A stretch of DNA of 64,000 nt. Origin: Oceanobacillus jordanicus. GTDB taxonomy: Bacteria > Bacillota > Bacilli > Bacillales > Amphibacillaceae. Shown here piece after piece: positions 25,789-34,945 of this stretch. Where the stretch lies: assembly GCF_022095695.1 (NCBI RefSeq), contig NZ_JAIFZM010000004.1, positions 124,001-188,000 on the forward strand. Reading direction: 5' to 3'. The position numbers and the translations under genes are program-made. The notes beneath the pieces were generated by a model that ran no database searches, had not been told where the DNA came from, and was given only the letters and a program-made list of their open reading frames with translations. The first letter of the stretch is position 1, and each line of letters begins with the position of its first letter.

Positions 25789-27267
25789 ATGCGTCAAAAA
25801 GATGATAAAATAGAAATTGCAGCAAATATAAAAGAAAACAAGGCTTATATGGAAAAGCGTCTTGGAATGGACGTTTCATTTGACCTTGGTTTTAGAGAAG
25901 TTATTATATTAAAAAGAAAAGTGCATGTTTATTATCTAACAGGGTTGTGTGACTCCATTATAATTCAGGACCTATTGAAGGAACTGGTTAACTTAAATGA
26001 TCACGAATCCAACAGTAAGAAGCTACCTGAAATAATTGAAAATCGTCTCTTGCATCAACAAGTTGAATCGGTTAAAACGATGGATGAATCAGTAGATCAG
26101 GTTTTGTCTGGACTTATAGTTGTATTTATTGATGGGGAAAGGTTTGCCTATGTTGTAGATGTTCGTCATTACCCAGGACGGACCCCAGAAGAACCAGATA
26201 CAGAGCGCGTTATCCGTGGTTCGAGAGATGGCTATACTGAAAATATTATTGAAAATACCGCCCTTACCAGAAGAAGGTTACGTGATGCAAGGCTTAGACA
26301 CGAAATGCTTAAGGTAGGGGAAAGGTCCAAGACAGATGTCTGCGTAAGCTATGTAAAGGATATCGCAGATGAAGGGCTAGTACATTTAATAAAGAAAAAA
26401 ATACAGGACATCGAAATTGACGGAATTAGTATGGCAGATAAAACTATTGAAGAGTTTATCATTGATCGAAAGTGGAATCCATATCCTCTTGTCAGATATA
26501 CGGAAAGACCAGATGTTGCTGCAAATCATTTACTAGAAGGGCATGTCCTCATTTTGGTTGATACTTCCCCGAGTGCGATAATATTGCCAACTACTTTTTT
26601 TCATCATTTACAGCATGCTGAAGAGTATAGACAGGCACCAGCGATTGGAACATTTGTAAGATGGATCCGTTTCTTAGCAATCCTTGCTTCCATGTATCTC
26701 TTGCCACTTTGGTTACTTTTTGTACTCGATCCTACGATCCTTCCGAAGGCACTTGCTTTTATCGGGCCGAATGAGGAAGGAAATATTCCGATTACGATCC
26801 AAATTGTAATGGCTGTTATTGGGATCGAATTTCTGAGAATGGCTGCCATCCACACACCGACTCCCTTATCCACTTCAATGGGTTTAATTGCGGCCGTGTT
26901 AATAGGACAAATAGCAATTGATGTGGGGATGTTTAGTCCAGAGGTCATTCTCTATGTATCGATCAGTGCGATAGGATCATACGTTACTCCAAGTTACGAA
27001 TTAAGTGTTGCAAATAAAGTAGTCAATATTATGATGGTGATTTTCACCGGTTTATTTGGCGCAATTGGGTTTGTGATCGGGATAACACTTCATATTATGT
27101 ACCTTGTAAATCTAAAATCAATTAAGACTCCTTATTTATGGCCTTTTTTGCCATTCAATCCAAAAGCTATGCTACAAATTATCTTCCGTATTCCTGTACC
27201 ATACTCGAACAGCAGACCAAGTATAGTACATCCGAAAAACAACTACCGTCAGCCAACAAAAAAATAA
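25789..27267 (+). CDS. spoVAF: stage V sporulation protein AF (GerA-family membrane protein)
   Basis: A 492-residue GerA/SpoVAF-family protein. The N-terminal soluble half (about 1-290) carries the family VYYLTGLCDS and VEIDG-like segments, and the C-terminal half has about five hydrophobic spans, ending in a short basic tail. SpoVAF contributes to spore germination. It follows spoVAB by 24 bases with GGTGGAAGGTGTG as ribosome site. SpoVAF is favoured over a nutrient receptor GerXA subunit by its position next to spoVAA-AB and before lysA, as in B. subtilis. Confidence 0.86.
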   Translation: MRQKDDKIEIAANIKENKAYMEKRLGMDVSFDLGFREVIILKRKVHVYYLTGLCDSIIIQDLLKELVNLNDHESNSKKLPEIIENRLLHQQVESVKTMDESVDQVLSGLIVVFIDGERFAYVVDVRHYPGRTPEEPDTERVIRGSRDGYTENIIENTALTRRRLRDARLRHEMLKVGERSKTDVCVSYVKDIADEGLVHLIKKKIQDIEIDGISMADKTIEEFIIDRKWNPYPLVRYTERPDVAANHLLEGHVLILVDTSPSAIILPTTFFHHLQHAEEYRQAPAIGTFVRWIRFLAILASMYLLPLWLLFVLDPTILPKALAFIGPNEEGNIPITIQIVMAVIGIEFLRMAAIHTPTPLSTSMGLIAAVLIGQIAIDVGMFSPEVILYVSISAIGSYVTPSYELSVANKVVNIMMVIFTGLFGAIGFVIGITLHIMYLVNLKSIKTPYLWPFLPFNPKAMLQIIFRIPVPYSNSRPSIVHPKNNYRQPTKK

Positions 27268-27322
27268 TCCACCTTTCCATTTTAGAAGGTGGGATGAAGA
27301 CAATTGAATACTGTTACGAAAA

Positions 27323-27380
27323 TGCCGAACGATCATTCGATACTTTTAGGTGAAGTAGGAATATTGCTCGGCAATTTTTT
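27323..27380 (+). terminator. possible terminator between spoVAF and lysA
   Basis: TGCCGA (27323-27328) pairs with TCGGCA (27368-27373) and is followed by ATTTTTT. The loop is long. A second hairpin, CCACCTT/AAGGTGG, sits at about 27271-27294 without a T-run. The rest of the gap to lysA is AT-rich with nothing else recognised. Confidence 0.45.
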
Positions 27381-27564
27381 AGCCATTTTCTTTAAACTTC
27401 CAAATAGCAGATAAATATGTAGCTTTGTTAACAATTACCAAACAACTTTTTTAATTTTTTTGCGTTACATGCCACTAATGCGATAAGTCTTGGTCTTGTC
27501 CTCTTTTCAATTCAGCTTTATTATGATAAAGTTTTAAATTATATTTAGTAACGGAGGACGCTTT

Positions 27565-28872
27565 ATGATCATCGATAGACACCCATTCACTGTTAATAGT
27601 CATGGCCATCTAGAAATTGGAGGGGTAGATGCCCTAAGCTTGGCACACGACTTCGGTACACCATTATATGTATATGATGTTTCCCTCATAAGAAGGAATG
27701 CCCGTTCATTTGTTGACACTTTCAAAGAATTGGGTGTTAATGCAAAAGTAGCGTATGCGAGTAAAGCATTTTCATCCATTGCAATGCTCCAGGTAATACA
27801 ACAGGAAGGACTTTGCCTTGATGTTGTATCAGAAGGTGAACTTTATACCGCGGTTGAAGCAGGTTTTCCATCCGAAAGAATCCATATGCATGGAAATAAT
27901 AAAAGCAGACAAGAACTCCAAATGGCAATAGAACAAAATATCGGATGTATCGTCTTGGATAATTTTTATGAGATTGAACTTCTAGGAGACCTCTTAGATC
28001 AGCAAAATAAAGAAATGGATGTTCTAATGCGCGTTACTCCGGGGGTCAATTCAAAAACCCACCAGTATATTATGACGGGGAACGAGGACTCAAAGTTTGG
28101 CTTTAATTTAAAAAACGGTCAGGCCGATAAAGCTTTCCAACTCCTTAAAAAGTATCCATCTATTCGCTTTAAAGGATTACATTGTCACATTGGGTCACAA
28201 ATATTTGAAACAGACCGCTTTCTAAGTGCTACAGAAATATTATTTGCAGAACTAGCCAAATGGAAGCGAAACGACAACTATATCCCAGAAGTACTGAACC
28301 TGGGAGGAGGATTTGGAATCCGCTATACTTCCGAGGATGAGCCTATTCCTTATGAACAATATGTTTATGCACTAGTGGAAGAGGTTAGAAAACAATCAGA
28401 AGAAATGGATATCCCTCTGCCGGAAATTTGGATGGAACCTGGACGAGCTATAGTCGGAAATACCGGTGTAACTTTGTATACGATTGGCTCAATGAAGTCG
28501 ATTCCTGGTATAAGAGAGTATATATCTGTAGATGGCGGTATGACAGATAATCTACGACCTGCTTTATATGGAGCTAAGTATGAAGCAGTGATTGCGAATA
28601 AAGCGGATCAAACACCTGTAAAAGAAGTTTCCGTTGCTGGAAAATGCTGTGAATCTGGTGATATGCTTATTTGGGATTTGCCGGTACCAGAAGTACAAAC
28701 TAATGATGTATTAGCAGTTTTCTCTACTGGTGCTTATGGTTATTCCATGGCAAGCCACTACAACCGGTTTGCTAAACCTGCTGTAGTCTTTGTGGAAAAC
28801 AAGGAAGCAAAGCTTGTCGTGAAAAGAGAAAGCTACCAAGACGTAGTTAAGAACGATTTGTCTTACTTGTAA
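27565..28872 (+). CDS. lysA: diaminopimelate decarboxylase
   Basis: A 435-residue PLP-dependent fold-III enzyme making L-lysine from meso-diaminopimelate. YASKAFS holds the PLP Lys67, HCHIGSQI and LNLGGGFGIRY form the phosphate site, EPGRA follows, and GKCCESGDML contains the active-site Cys and Glu. ACGGAGGACG precedes the ATG. Position after spoVAF matches B. subtilis. No lysine riboswitch was seen in the 297-base upstream gap. Confidence 0.95.
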   Translation: MIIDRHPFTVNSHGHLEIGGVDALSLAHDFGTPLYVYDVSLIRRNARSFVDTFKELGVNAKVAYASKAFSSIAMLQVIQQEGLCLDVVSEGELYTAVEAGFPSERIHMHGNNKSRQELQMAIEQNIGCIVLDNFYEIELLGDLLDQQNKEMDVLMRVTPGVNSKTHQYIMTGNEDSKFGFNLKNGQADKAFQLLKKYPSIRFKGLHCHIGSQIFETDRFLSATEILFAELAKWKRNDNYIPEVLNLGGGFGIRYTSEDEPIPYEQYVYALVEEVRKQSEEMDIPLPEIWMEPGRAIVGNTGVTLYTIGSMKSIPGIREYISVDGGMTDNLRPALYGAKYEAVIANKADQTPVKEVSVAGKCCESGDMLIWDLPVPEVQTNDVLAVFSTGAYGYSMASHYNRFAKPAVVFVENKEAKLVVKRESYQDVVKNDLSYL

Positions 28873-28940
28873 TTGCTTTTCAATTCATAGATTAAATGAT
28901 AAACTTGTCGTGGTTTATTAAATATAAAGGAGATGCAAAC

Positions 28941-29378
28941 ATGACTAAAAAAGGATATTTCCTAATGGAAAATGGCAATAAAATAGAATTTGAATTATAC
29001 CCGAACGAGGCTCCAAATACAGTAGCTAACTTTGAAAAGCTTGCTAATGAAGAGTTTTATAACGGTTTAACTTTCCACCGTGTAATTGATGGCTTTGTTA
29101 GTCAAGGTGGTTGCCCGACTGGAAACGGTACTGGTTCTGCAGGTTATACAATCGATTGTGAAACGGAAGGAAACCCTCATAAGCATGTCGAAGGCAGTCT
29201 ATCTATGGCACATGCGGGGAAAAACACGGGAAGCTGTCAATTCTTTATTGTTCATGAGCCACAACCACATTTAAATGGCGTACATACCGTGTTTGGACAA
29301 GTTACGTCTGGAATAGAACATGCAAAAGCAATGAAAAATGGGGATGTAATGAAAGAGGTTAAAGTATTTTCTGAATAA
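28941..29378 (+). CDS. ppiB: peptidyl-prolyl cis-trans isomerase (cyclophilin PpiB)
   Basis: A 145-residue cyclophilin of the cytosolic PpiB type. [15 protein letters not shown] holds the catalytic Arg and hydrophobic pocket, [16 protein letters not shown] follows, and [12 protein letters not shown] closes the active site. The ATG at 28941 follows AAAGGAGATG; an upstream in-frame ATG has no ribosome site. A weak GTAAG/CTTAC hairpin follows the gene. Confidence 0.94.
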   Translation: MTKKGYFLMENGNKIEFELYPNEAPNTVANFEKLANEEFYNGLTFHRVIDGFVSQGGCPTGNGTGSAGYTIDCETEGNPHKHVEGSLSMAHAGKNTGSCQFFIVHEPQPHLNGVHTVFGQVTSGIEHAKAMKNGDVMKEVKVFSE

Positions 29379-29413
29379 CCGTGTAAGCCCACGCTTACCT
29401 TAGGGAGTTCGAA

Positions 29414-29881
29414 ATGGTGGATATTTATCTCATAACCTTTCTCCTGTTTGTTGCAGCACCAATTAGTATTTTCTTGCATGAACTTGGACATGCATTAGCA
29501 GGAGTTATTTTCAAGGCTGAACTTGTTTATCTAACTATTGGCCGGGGGAAGCGAGTGATCGAATACTCCTCCGGCAAACTTCATTTCATTATTCATGCTG
29601 GATATTTTATGGGGGGATATGCAAATAGTGAACGAGTCACACCTTTTAATCGTTTTGAAAGATTCATAATTAGTATATTTGGGCCGTTTGTCAATATTGT
29701 TGTATTCCTTTCTATTTGGGAGTTACAGAGCCATTTTAGGAGCGATTATTTACAATTGTTCGCTTTATTTAATCTCTGGTTGGTCATCATTAATTTAGTA
29801 CCATTTAAATTGAAAAATCAGAAGTCTGACGGATACAATATACTTGAAACGATTGTGCGCAAAGATAAATTGAATAGCTAA
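29414..29881 (+). CDS. small M50-family membrane metallopeptidase
   Basis: A 155-residue integral membrane protein. FLHELGHALAG places the zinc HExxH motif at His22-His26 in the first membrane span. A distal NLVPFKL with SDGYNI near the C-terminus resembles the second M50 motif that supplies the Asp ligand. There is no PDZ or CBS domain, so this is a minimal site-2-protease-like protein. TTAGGGAG precedes the ATG. It is 35 bases after ppiB and has no counterpart at this place in B. subtilis that I recall. Its substrate is unknown. Confidence 0.72.
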   Translation: MVDIYLITFLLFVAAPISIFLHELGHALAGVIFKAELVYLTIGRGKRVIEYSSGKLHFIIHAGYFMGGYANSERVTPFNRFERFIISIFGPFVNIVVFLSIWELQSHFRSDYLQLFALFNLWLVIINLVPFKLKNQKSDGYNILETIVRKDKLNS

Positions 29882-29936
29882 TGTATGCATTTTCTGTTAA
29901 TTGTTCATGATGATACATAATAGATGAAAAGAACTA

Positions 29937-30457
<521 letters not shown>

Positions 30458-30470
30458 ATCATACCATCAA

Positions 30471-30502
30471 AAAAAGCCAGCCTCTAAGGCTGGCCTTTTT
30501 CT
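30471..30502. terminator. terminator after ribT, also facing the YjcZ gene
   Basis: GCCAGCC (30476-30482) pairs with GGCTGGC (30488-30494) across TCTAA, with A-run before and T-run after, so it can work on both strands. Confidence 0.9.
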
Positions 30503-30555
30503 TCTTTCCACCAAGGAAATATTTTAGCGATGCAATTTTGGGTTTCGCTAGAATC

Positions 30556-30639
30556 TTAGAACCAAGAAGCACCAACAATAATTAAAAGAATAAACAATAC
30601 TACGATTAACGCGAAACCTCCGCCATAACTATTACTCAT
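30556..30639 (-). CDS. YjcZ-family sporulation microprotein (27 residues)
   Basis: A 27-codon frame reading MSNSYGGGFALIVVLFILL and then IIVGASWF. This is the YjcZ/YtzL-type pattern: polar Gly-Gly-Gly-Phe start, one membrane span with L-I-V-V-L-F-I-L-L-I-I-V-G, and an aromatic end. Such peptides are found in spores. AAAAAGGAGGAA lies eight bases ahead of the ATG, a strong ribosome site. The gene is opposite to ribT and scpA and ends toward the ribT terminator. Confidence 0.85.
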   Translation of the reverse strand: MSNSYGGGFALIVVLFILLIIVGASWF

Positions 30640-30787
30640 AATGAAATTCCTCCTTTTTCTTCTTAACATAAATGTTTTATGGTAACATTTATCTTACGTT
30701 AATAACGTATGATGGAATGCTTCAAGTTGTTTGGGCGGATGTTACATTGCTTTTTTATTTTCATTATTCATGAGAGGAAGTTTGCTT

Positions 30788-31525
30788 ATGAGCGAAGCTT
30801 ATCAGGTTAAGCTGGAGGCATTTGAAGGACCGCTTGATTTGCTGTTGCATCTAATAAATAAATATGAAATTGATATAAATGATATCCCTGTAGCACAGAT
30901 TACAGAACAGTATATGCACTACATACACACTATGCAGAAGCTGGATTTAAATATCGCCAGTGAGTATTTAGTAATGGCAGCAACTTTAGTAGCTATTAAA
31001 AGTCAAATGCTCTTACCGAAACAGGAAATAGATGAAGAGATGGATGAATATGTAGAAGATCCAAGAGAGGAACTGATGCATCGATTAATTGAATATCGTA
31101 AATATAAAGATGCAGCGGAAAAGCTAAAACAGAAAGAAGAGGAATCAAGTCATTTGTTTACAAGATCTCCTGTTATATTTGAGGAACTTACACAAAGTCC
31201 TCAAAAAGTAGTTAAAGGGGAATTAACTATCTATGACATGCTCGGGGCTTTAGGGAAAATGATGGAACGAAAAAAATGGAAAGAACCGCTTGAGACAAAG
31301 GTTCAGAGGGCTGAGATACCGATTGAACAGCGTATGGATGAGGTCATAGAGCTTGTTCGTGACAGACGTGAAGGCGTCTATTTTGATGAACTTTTCACCT
31401 ACCAGTCGCGAACTCATATTGTCATAACGTTTATGGCATTATTAGAATTAATGAAGTCTAGGAAAGTGTTTTGTGAACAAGAAAGGCATTTTGATGCTTT
31501 ACTCGTTCACTATATGGAGGAATAG
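30788..31525 (+). CDS. scpA: segregation and condensation protein A
   Basis: A 245-residue kleisin that bridges SMC heads in the bacterial condensin. AFEGPLDLLLHLINKYEIDI opens the N-terminal SMC-binding domain, NIASEYLVMAATLVAIKSQMLLP follows, and the C-terminal winged helix includes TFMALLELMKSRKV. The ATG at 30788 follows AGAGGAAG; an upstream frame extension to 30731 has no family support. scpB follows two bases after the stop. Confidence 0.94.
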   Translation: MSEAYQVKLEAFEGPLDLLLHLINKYEIDINDIPVAQITEQYMHYIHTMQKLDLNIASEYLVMAATLVAIKSQMLLPKQEIDEEMDEYVEDPREELMHRLIEYRKYKDAAEKLKQKEEESSHLFTRSPVIFEELTQSPQKVVKGELTIYDMLGALGKMMERKKWKEPLETKVQRAEIPIEQRMDEVIELVRDRREGVYFDELFTYQSRTHIVITFMALLELMKSRKVFCEQERHFDALLVHYMEE

Positions 31526-31527
31526 CA

Positions 31528-32127
31528 GTGGAAATTCAGCAAATGAAAGCAATATTGGAGGGCCTATTGTTTGCAAGTGGAGATGAAGGAATAACGGTTA
31601 AACAGCTATCGAATATTCTTGAAATCACTGAGGCCTCTGTGCATACCATACTAGAAGAGTTGAAGTATGATTATGAGAATAGGGAACGTGGCATTATGTT
31701 GATGCACTCCCACGGAGCCTACCACCTTACGACAAAACCGGAACATAGTAAGTTTTATCAAAAGTTTATTGAAACACCCCATCCGACTCGTATGTCACAG
31801 GCGGCGTTGGAAACATTAGCCATAATCGCTTATCAGCAACCTATTACTCGAACAGAAATCGAAGAAATTCGTGGGGTGAAGAGTGATCGCCCTGTGCAAA
31901 CTCTTGTAGCAAGAATGCTAATCGAAGAAGTTGGCAGGAAGGACAGTATAGGTAGACCCATTTTATTCGGAACAAGCAAGGAATTTTTAACATTTTTTGG
32001 GTTAACATCTCTTGAGGACCTTCCTCCATTACCGGAAGGGCAATCGAATAGTGAATTAGAAGAAGAGGCTGATCTATTCTTTGAGAGGTTTAATGAACAA
32101 TTTAAAGATGATGAACCATCTAATTAA
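31528..32127 (+). CDS. scpB: segregation and condensation protein B
   Basis: A 199-residue protein with two winged helices that dimerises and binds ScpA in the SMC complex. LLFASGDEGITVKQLSNIL lies in the first winged helix, and ALETLAIIAYQQPITRTEI with VARMLIEEVGRKD lies in the second. The start is GTG 31528 after TATGGAGGAATA. The acidic tail is typical. A strong terminator ends the scpAB transcript. Confidence 0.94.
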   Translation: MEIQQMKAILEGLLFASGDEGITVKQLSNILEITEASVHTILEELKYDYENRERGIMLMHSHGAYHLTTKPEHSKFYQKFIETPHPTRMSQAALETLAIIAYQQPITRTEIEEIRGVKSDRPVQTLVARMLIEEVGRKDSIGRPILFGTSKEFLTFFGLTSLEDLPPLPEGQSNSELEEEADLFFERFNEQFKDDEPSN

Positions 32128-32157
32128 AAAAGCTGGCATAATGGCCAGCTTTTTTAA
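32124..32157 (+). terminator. terminator after scpB
   Basis: AGCTGGC (32131-32137) pairs with GCCAGCT (32144-32150), preceded by an A-run and followed by TTTTT. Confidence 0.92.
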
Positions 32158-32233
32158 TTTTAACAAACTCCATACTAGTTAATTTGTTTCACCAATATTA
32201 AAAACTGGGCATAAGCTACAGTGAGGTGATGGA

Positions 32234-33106
32234 ATGAGTACAATTCAAAATTACTTACAAGAATTACTGGTGTGGGGAGAAGAAGTGCAACGGAAAATCG
32301 ATAGTCTAGAGATCAGCGCTGAAGAAAAGAGTAGCTTAAAAACACAGTTAAAATCATGGATAGAAGATGTTAAGGTCAATACAAGTCGTGAGCTTGCTCC
32401 TGATGATGAGATTATTAACGTGTTGCAAGGGGAGGCCCAACGGATCGTTCTGTCAATGAAACATAACAATAATAGTAATACCGAACAGATCGGGTATGGA
32501 AAACACAAGCTTCCCCAGCTTCCCTATAATTATAATGCACTGGAGCCTTATATAAGTGAAGCAATTATGCGATTGCATCATGATGTGCACCATCAAGCAT
32601 ATGTGGATGGGCTTAATAAAGCAGAAAACGAACTTTATGTAAAACAGCCTGATAAGAATCTCGTAAAGCACTGGCTAAGAGAACAAGCCTTTCATGGTTC
32701 TGGCCATAATCTCCACACTATTTTTTGGTTTAATATGACTCCTAATTCAGATAAGAAACCTTCTGGAGAACTATTAAAACAAATTGAAAAAGATTTTGGT
32801 ACATGGAAGAAATTCGAAAATCTTTTTAGTAATACAGCTTCCTCTGTTGAAGGTGATGGGTGGGCTGTTCTGTATTGGAATCCAAGAAATGGAAGGCTTG
32901 GTGTACAATCCTTTGAAAAACATCAACTGTTTCAAATAGCAGATATTATTCCATTACTTGTTCTAGATATGTGGGAGCATGCCTATTATTTGCAATATAA
33001 AACGGATAAAGAAACTTATATTGAAAATTGGTGGAATGTTGTTAACTGGCAAAATGTGAATGAGAGATTTGCTAAAGCTAAAAAGCTAAAGTGGGCACTT
33101 TATTAA
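32234..33106 (+). CDS. sodF: Fe/Mn-type superoxide dismutase with N-terminal extension (SodF-like)
   Basis: A 290-residue protein. The C-terminal 200 residues are an iron/manganese superoxide dismutase with ligands His115 (LHHDVHHQAYV), His161 (GSGHNLHTIFW), Asp245 and His249 (DMWEHAYY); Tyr123 is the active-site Tyr. The N-terminal 90 residues are predicted helical and charged, with no known domain, as in B. subtilis SodF. The GSGW stretch of classic enzymes reads EGDGWAVL here. Metal choice cannot be decided by eye. It occupies the place of ypuI in B. subtilis. GTGAGGTGATGG precedes the ATG. Confidence 0.88.
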   Translation: MSTIQNYLQELLVWGEEVQRKIDSLEISAEEKSSLKTQLKSWIEDVKVNTSRELAPDDEIINVLQGEAQRIVLSMKHNNNSNTEQIGYGKHKLPQLPYNYNALEPYISEAIMRLHHDVHHQAYVDGLNKAENELYVKQPDKNLVKHWLREQAFHGSGHNLHTIFWFNMTPNSDKKPSGELLKQIEKDFGTWKKFENLFSNTASSVEGDGWAVLYWNPRNGRLGVQSFEKHQLFQIADIIPLLVLDMWEHAYYLQYKTDKETYIENWWNVVNWQNVNERFAKAKKLKWALY

Positions 33107-33135
33107 TCTTTAAGTTGTATAGATTAATTCTGTTA

Positions 33136-33168
33136 TTTTATAAGCAGGATCCTCTTATAGTTGGTTTT
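33136..33168 (+). terminator. weak hairpin after sodF
   Basis: A near-palindrome around AGGATCCT with TATAAG/CTTATA arms is followed by TTGGTTTTTG. It may be a weak terminator. Confidence 0.35.
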
Positions 33169-33193
33169 TGTTGAATACTTACATGTTTACATG

Positions 33194-33221
33194 TCATAAC
33201 TGATGTAGACATGCATAGACT
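33194..33221 (+). promoter_or_regulatory. sigma-E-like promoter of dacB-spmA-spmB
   Basis: TCATAAC (33194-33200), a 13-base spacer and CATAGACT (33214-33221) resemble the sigma-E pattern, in which the -10 is CATACAMT. The -10 fits in seven of eight positions and the -35 partly. The operon is sigma-E dependent in B. subtilis. A start would fall about 28 bases before the dacB ATG. Confidence 0.55.
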
Positions 33222-33255
33222 ATACAGACACCTAATCTGTGGGAGGAAGCCTGCT

Positions 33256-34356
33256 ATGAGATTTATATCTATACTTCTTATCTTTTTTATAATTGTTTTT
33301 TTATACCCAATTGCTGGACAAGCAGCACCAGGAGTTTCAGCAAATAATGCCATCTTAATCGAACAGTCTACTGGTAGGGTTTTATTTGAAAAGAAAGCGC
33401 ATGAAAAACAATCTATCGCTAGTATTACGAAAATCATGACGGCGATCGTAGCGATAGAGTCTGGGAAAATGGGAGAAATGGCAAAGACAAGCAGAAAGGC
33501 AATACATACAGAAGGATCATCTATATACCTAGAGCAAGGTGAAAAAATGCTTGTAGAAGACCTGGTTTATGGTTTGATGTTACGTTCAGGCAATGATGCC
33601 GCTGTTGTGATAGGAGAACATATTGGTGGAAGTGAAGAGGGATTTGTTCATCTTATGAACGAGAAGGCAAAATGGCTTGGGATGACGAACACACACTTTG
33701 ATAACCCGCATGGTCTTGATTCGGATACCCACTATTCCACAGCTTATGATATGGCAATTCTTATGCAATATGCAATGGATAATGAGAAGTTTCAAGAGAT
33801 TACAGGAGCAACATCATACCTTTCCAAGAGTAGGACGTACAGCTGGCAAAACAAGAATAAACTCCTAACCCAATTATATGAATACTGTATTGGCGGAAAA
33901 ACTGGCTATACAAAAAAGACAGGAAGAACACTAGTAAGTTCTGCTGAAAAGGATGGGATGAAGCTAATTGCCGTAACATTAAATGCCCCTAATGATTGGC
34001 AAGATCATATAGGAATGTTTGAATGGGGGTTTGAAAATTATTCCCTTGAGACGATTGATGATAAAGGAAAAGCTGCCTATACATTGCCTGATTTTGAGGA
34101 GCCTATTGTTGGTCATATCGCATCAGAAATACATTTTCCTTTAGCAAAATCAGAACGATCGCTCATTACGCAGCAAAATTACATTCTAAAAGACGAAACA
34201 AAGTCAGAGGATAATATTATCGGCAAGAAGGTCTACTATTTTAATGAAGATCAAATTGGCGAAGTATTTATTTATAAAGAAGACGAAGGAAAACAAAGAG
34301 ACAATTTTTTCACCAGTACCCTAGATATTTTTCAAGACATTGTGGGATGGCCATAA
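33256..34356 (+). CDS. dacB: sporulation D-alanyl-D-alanine carboxypeptidase DacB
   Basis: A 366-residue S11-family penicillin-binding protein that regulates cross-linking of spore cortex. A signal peptide (FISILLIFFIIVFLYPIAGQA) precedes the catalytic domain. Motifs are SITK (Ser56, Lys59), SGND and KTGYT. The ATG at 33256 follows GGGAGGAAG; an ATG at 33211 lies within the promoter -10 and is rejected. It heads the spore-maturation group with spmA one base after its stop. It is the second S11 enzyme in this window. Confidence 0.92.
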   Translation: MRFISILLIFFIIVFLYPIAGQAAPGVSANNAILIEQSTGRVLFEKKAHEKQSIASITKIMTAIVAIESGKMGEMAKTSRKAIHTEGSSIYLEQGEKMLVEDLVYGLMLRSGNDAAVVIGEHIGGSEEGFVHLMNEKAKWLGMTNTHFDNPHGLDSDTHYSTAYDMAILMQYAMDNEKFQEITGATSYLSKSRTYSWQNKNKLLTQLYEYCIGGKTGYTKKTGRTLVSSAEKDGMKLIAVTLNAPNDWQDHIGMFEWGFENYSLETIDDKGKAAYTLPDFEEPIVGHIASEIHFPLAKSERSLITQQNYILKDETKSEDNIIGKKVYYFNEDQIGEVFIYKEDEGKQRDNFFTSTLDIFQDIVGWP

Positions 34357-34357
34357 T

Positions 34358-34945
34358 ATGGTTAACCTAATATGGGCAGGTATGGCTATTATCGGGATTG
34401 TTTATGCCATGCTTGCGGGGACAATGGATAAAGTAAATGAAGCTATTTTTAAAAGCTCTGGTGAAGCAGTAACCCTATCAATTGGTCTTATTAGTGTGCT
34501 AGTGTTTTGGTTGGGAATCATGCGAGTTGCAGAAGAAGCAGGGATTTTACGGATTCTTGCCAAAGGGTTTCGCCCGTTGGTGAGTAGGCTCTTTCCTGAA
34601 ATACCAAAGGATCACCCAGCAATGGGATATATCCTATCCAATTTAACAGCTAATCTGTTTGGGTTAGGTAATGCAGCTACTCCAATGGGAATAAAGGCGA
34701 TGGAACAAATGAAGCAACTAAGTGGTACGGATACAGCCTCTCGTTCTATGATTACTTTTTTAGCCTTAAACACCTCCAGCCTTACGATTATTCCTACTAC
34801 GGTAATAGCAATTCGCATGCAATATAACTCTGTATCACCGACCGAAATAGTTGGTACTACTATAATAGCTACCATTATCTCGACTACAAGTGCGATTTTA
34901 ATTGATAGATTTTATTTTTATAGAAGTAATCGGAGGGGAAAATAA
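34358..34945 (+). CDS. spmA: spore maturation protein A
   Basis: A 195-residue integral membrane protein with a nucleoside-recognition (Gate) domain, required in B. subtilis for spore core dehydration. IWAGMAIIGIVYAMLAG opens the protein, ITFLALNTSSLTIIPTT is characteristic, and the conserved NLFGLGNAATPMG segment lies near residue 110. The ATG at 34358 is chosen over a GTG at 34340 that lies inside dacB. Confidence 0.92.
   Translation: MVNLIWAGMAIIGIVYAMLAGTMDKVNEAIFKSSGEAVTLSIGLISVLVFWLGIMRVAEEAGILRILAKGFRPLVSRLFPEIPKDHPAMGYILSNLTANLFGLGNAATPMGIKAMEQMKQLSGTDTASRSMITFLALNTSSLTIIPTTVIAIRMQYNSVSPTEIVGTTIIATIISTTSAILIDRFYFYRSNRRGK

Noticed and set aside
33211-33255. Upstream ATG for dacB
   Set aside because: It lies within the sigma-E-like -10 and lacks a ribosome site; the ATG at 33256 has GGGAGG and begins a clean signal peptide.
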